Source: an uncultured Bacteroidota bacterium (GTDB taxonomy: Bacteria; Bacteroidota; Bacteroidia; Flavobacteriales; Flavobacteriaceae). From it: DNA of 64,000 nucleotides. This document shows positions 62,308-64,000 of this stretch, one piece after another. Every line of letters starts with the position of its first letter. Position 1 is the first letter of the stretch. The notes beneath the pieces are model-generated. The model saw only the letters and a list, made by a program, of their open reading frames with translations, made no database searches and had not been told where the DNA came from. The stretch spans positions 1-64,000 of the forward strand of contig CACHZY010000006.1 of assembly GCA_902584445.1 (NCBI GenBank). Reading direction: 5' to 3'. The translations under genes were made by a program, and so were the position numbers.

Positions 62308-62802
62308 TTGAATAAATTGACTTCAGAAGATTTTAAAATGATATATGACAATCACTTTGATAACCTAAGACGATATCTCTATTATCGATCTGGAGATCAA
62401 GATTTATCAGCAGACATTGCTCAAAATGTTTTTATGAAAATATGGAAGAAAAAAATTGATATTTCTAAGGGAAATATAAAGAGTTTACTTTTTAAAATGG
62501 GTACAGATGAATTTATCTCGAACTACAGAAGATCAAAAATAGAAAGAGATTATGTAAACTCTCAGGATTTTAAATTAGTTCATGAAACTAATGATCAAAA
62601 TGATTTTGCTGAAAAGAAACAAAAATTTGAAAAAGCTCTAATGACTCTTACCGATAAACAAAGAGTCGCATTACTGATGAATAAAATGGAAGGGCTTACC
62701 TATAAAGAAATTGCAAAAAGCTTAAATTTGTCTCAGAAGGCAATAGAGAAAAGAATTAGTCTGGCGTTAAGCGCATTGAAGAACAACTTAAATGACTTAT
62801 GA
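62308..62802 (+). CDS. ECF-type RNA polymerase sigma factor
   Basis: 164 residues, TTG start. Region 2 with FKMIYDNHFDNLRRYLYYRSGD and DLSADIAQNVFMKIWKKK; region 4 with LTDKQRVALLMNKMEGLTYKEIAKSLNLSQKAIEKRISLALSALK. Directs transcription of a small regulon. The next gene starts in its stop codon (ATGA), which fits a membrane anti-sigma partner. Confidence 0.92.
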   Translation: MNKLTSEDFKMIYDNHFDNLRRYLYYRSGDQDLSADIAQNVFMKIWKKKIDISKGNIKSLLFKMGTDEFISNYRRSKIERDYVNSQDFKLVHETNDQNDFAEKKQKFEKALMTLTDKQRVALLMNKMEGLTYKEIAKSLNLSQKAIEKRISLALSALKNNLNDL

Positions 62803-63185
62803 ATAAACAACCTAAATTTTCTGATCAAAATATAAATGATTTTCTTTCTAAGGCCGACGTCCCTTTAAAAAAGGATAAGGAGCTTATTTGGACTGAAAAA
62901 TTTAGTTCGTTGATTGCTCCTGAAAATAAACCTCAGCCGGATACAATCTCTTGGTTTAACTTTAATTGGCAATATGGTATTGCTGCTTCTATAGCTATTA
63001 TAATTGCTTTTACAATCTACCTAAAACCTCTTGAGAAAATGCAAGCTAGAACAGAATTTGTTGAATTGAGTGTGCCTGAAGATGAGCTTTTAGCTGACGA
63101 GAAGATGATTGAATCCCTTTTTGTTGAGGATAGTGAATTCGATGATTGGTTTGAGGAACGTTATGTATTAAACACATTAAATTAA
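62799..63185 (+). CDS. putative anti-sigma factor, single membrane helix
   Basis: 128 residues: a cytosolic N-terminal half (1-55, with NDFLSKADVPLKKDKELIW), one membrane helix (~67-83, YGIAASIAIIIAFTIYL) and an acidic periplasmic tail (PEDELLADEKMIESLFVEDSEFDDW). No zinc-type anti-sigma motif is seen. The call rests on translational overlap with the sigma gene and topology. Confidence 0.7.
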   Translation: MNKQPKFSDQNINDFLSKADVPLKKDKELIWTEKFSSLIAPENKPQPDTISWFNFNWQYGIAASIAIIIAFTIYLKPLEKMQARTEFVELSVPEDELLADEKMIESLFVEDSEFDDWFEERYVLNTLN

Positions 63186-63715
63186 TGCTGATGGGAAAAA
63201 ATACACGCGTAATTTTTCTTTTTTCATTAGCTTTTTTCAACAGCTTTTTGATATTGGCCCAAGATGTTCTTCCAACACCTGAAAAGATCTACACCCCAAA
63301 TCAGCTAGAAATGATAAAAGCTCAAAGAGATATGGTGAAAAAAAACAGAGAAATTTTTAGAAATTCACTCTCCGATGAACAAAAATCTATCCTAAAAAAC
63401 AATAAACTTTCTATAAACGAGAGGCAATCAGCATTGATGAAATCCTTATCAGAAAATCAAAAAGAAGTTTTAAAAGGTAACCGCGAGTCTGTTAGAAAAC
63501 TTAAGGAGTCATTTTCTAAGTCTTTGACCAACAAACAAAAAATGGTTTTAAAAAGACGAAGAGATGATCTAAAGGATAAAAGAGAAAAGTTAAAAGACTA
63601 TAAGTCAGGTTCAAATGAGCGTAGAGATAAATTAAAGCAAAAACAACAGAATTTCAAGGATCGCTCCAAAAAACAAAAAAATAACCTTCAACCGAATAAA
63701 AAATTCGGGAGTTAA
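63185..63715 (+). CDS. secreted LTxxQ-repeat protein, Spy/CpxP-like
   Basis: 176 residues: signal peptide (1-25, ending ILAQ), then three copies of a ten-residue motif exactly 26 residues apart: SLSDEQKSIL (61), SLSENQKEVL (87), SLTNKQKMVL (113), with a degenerate fourth, IYTPNQLEMI, at 35. The core LTxxQ / LSxxQ is the hallmark of Spy/CpxP periplasmic chaperones and metal sensors. The last ~50 residues are very rich in Lys and Arg. It starts in the stop of the anti-sigma-like gene (TAATG), tying it to the ECF operon. Confidence 0.75.
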   Translation: MLMGKNTRVIFLFSLAFFNSFLILAQDVLPTPEKIYTPNQLEMIKAQRDMVKKNREIFRNSLSDEQKSILKNNKLSINERQSALMKSLSENQKEVLKGNRESVRKLKESFSKSLTNKQKMVLKRRRDDLKDKREKLKDYKSGSNERRDKLKQKQQNFKDRSKKQKNNLQPNKKFGS

Positions 63716-63744
63716 AAGTTCAAGCCTTTTACTATATTTAGCTA

Positions 63745-64000
63745 ATGAAAAAAATAATTTTCATTAGCTTTTTTCTTCTTTCTTATATCGCATTCTCTCA
63801 GACCGATGATGAAGATGTTATTTTAAATGGCGTCTTAGATGAACTTTTTAATATGGACAGTCCTCTAGTTGATTTTGATCGGTCAGATTATCTCTATGCT
63901 ACCTTCTCTTTTGACGATAAAGTTTACTTTGCTGGAAGGGATTTTGGGATTAATCAACATAGTTTTTCCCCAAATATTAGCTACATGAGAGGTCAAAACT
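63745..64000 (+). CDS. secreted protein of unknown function (3' end outside window)
   Basis: Starts ATG 63745 with signal peptide MKKIIFISFFLLSYIAFSQ and continues to the window edge (85 codons). The mature part (LNGVLDELFNMDSPL, then YLYATFSFDDKVYFAGRDFGIN) looks like the beginning of an outer-membrane beta-barrel or other exported beta protein. It follows the LTxxQ gene by 29 bp and is probably the last or next member of the ECF operon. Confidence 0.7.
   Translation, partial: MKKIIFISFFLLSYIAFSQTDDEDVILNGVLDELFNMDSPLVDFDRSDYLYATFSFDDKVYFAGRDFGINQHSFSPNISYMRGQN

Overview
The window comes from a low-GC marine member of the Bacteroidota, most likely Flavobacteriaceae. Pointers are the Bat aerotolerance genes, the rnc / IPExxxVDY-type / pyruvate kinase order, a DNA polymerase III alpha subunit with a fused N-terminal proofreading exonuclease, carotenoid genes of the CruF/CrtD type, a MetRS with a KISTS-type signature, TAnnTTTG promoter boxes and a near absence of Shine-Dalgarno sequences. 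Coding density is very high. Six convergent gene pairs overlap at their 3' ends, several sharing the same TTAR stop bases.

Layout. 1-14.7 kb: housekeeping (batD end, batE, cvpA, pheS, gpsA, CYTH enzyme, then the minus-strand operon acpP-fabF-rnc-IPExxxVDY-pyk, then purN, rnhA, a PfkB kinase with a long amidophosphoribosyltransferase, and superoxide dismutase). 14.7-20.7 kb: AddA/AddB-like helicase-nuclease pair. 21.5-27 kb: a partial carotenoid cluster (crtI, crtA-like, crtD, cruF) interrupted by a Kv-type potassium channel. 27-41 kb: small conserved proteins, an HDAC-fold deacetylase, metG, mfd, dnaE, trxA. 41.4-47.1 kb: a five-step sugar/uronide catabolic operon (GH88-like hydrolase, TIM-barrel isomerase, Gfo/Idh/MocA oxidoreductase, SDR, DUF3311-like partner and sodium symporter) without SusC/D. 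47.3-51.3 kb: a tRNA-Asp gene and a 3.8-kb segment bounded by imperfect direct copies of the tRNA 3' half plus its terminator and about 110 bp beyond; it holds an AraC-like remnant, an LpxH-like phosphatase with a glycosyltransferase, and a DUF6428 protein. 51.4-61.2 kb: a second symporter with a sialidase-like protein, CPA1 antiporter, sulfatase, SDR-DUF2867 protein, diacylglycerol-kinase-like protein and LTA-synthase-like enzyme. 61.3-64 kb: a lipoprotein followed by an ECF sigma factor operon with a membrane anti-sigma-like protein, a secreted LTxxQ-repeat (Spy/CpxP-like) protein and the start of another secreted protein.

The most unusual parts are the duplicated tRNA-Asp flank with its palindromes and repeats, the ECF/LTxxQ module, and the uronide-type operon. 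No CRISPR array, insertion sequence, integrase or rRNA gene was seen.
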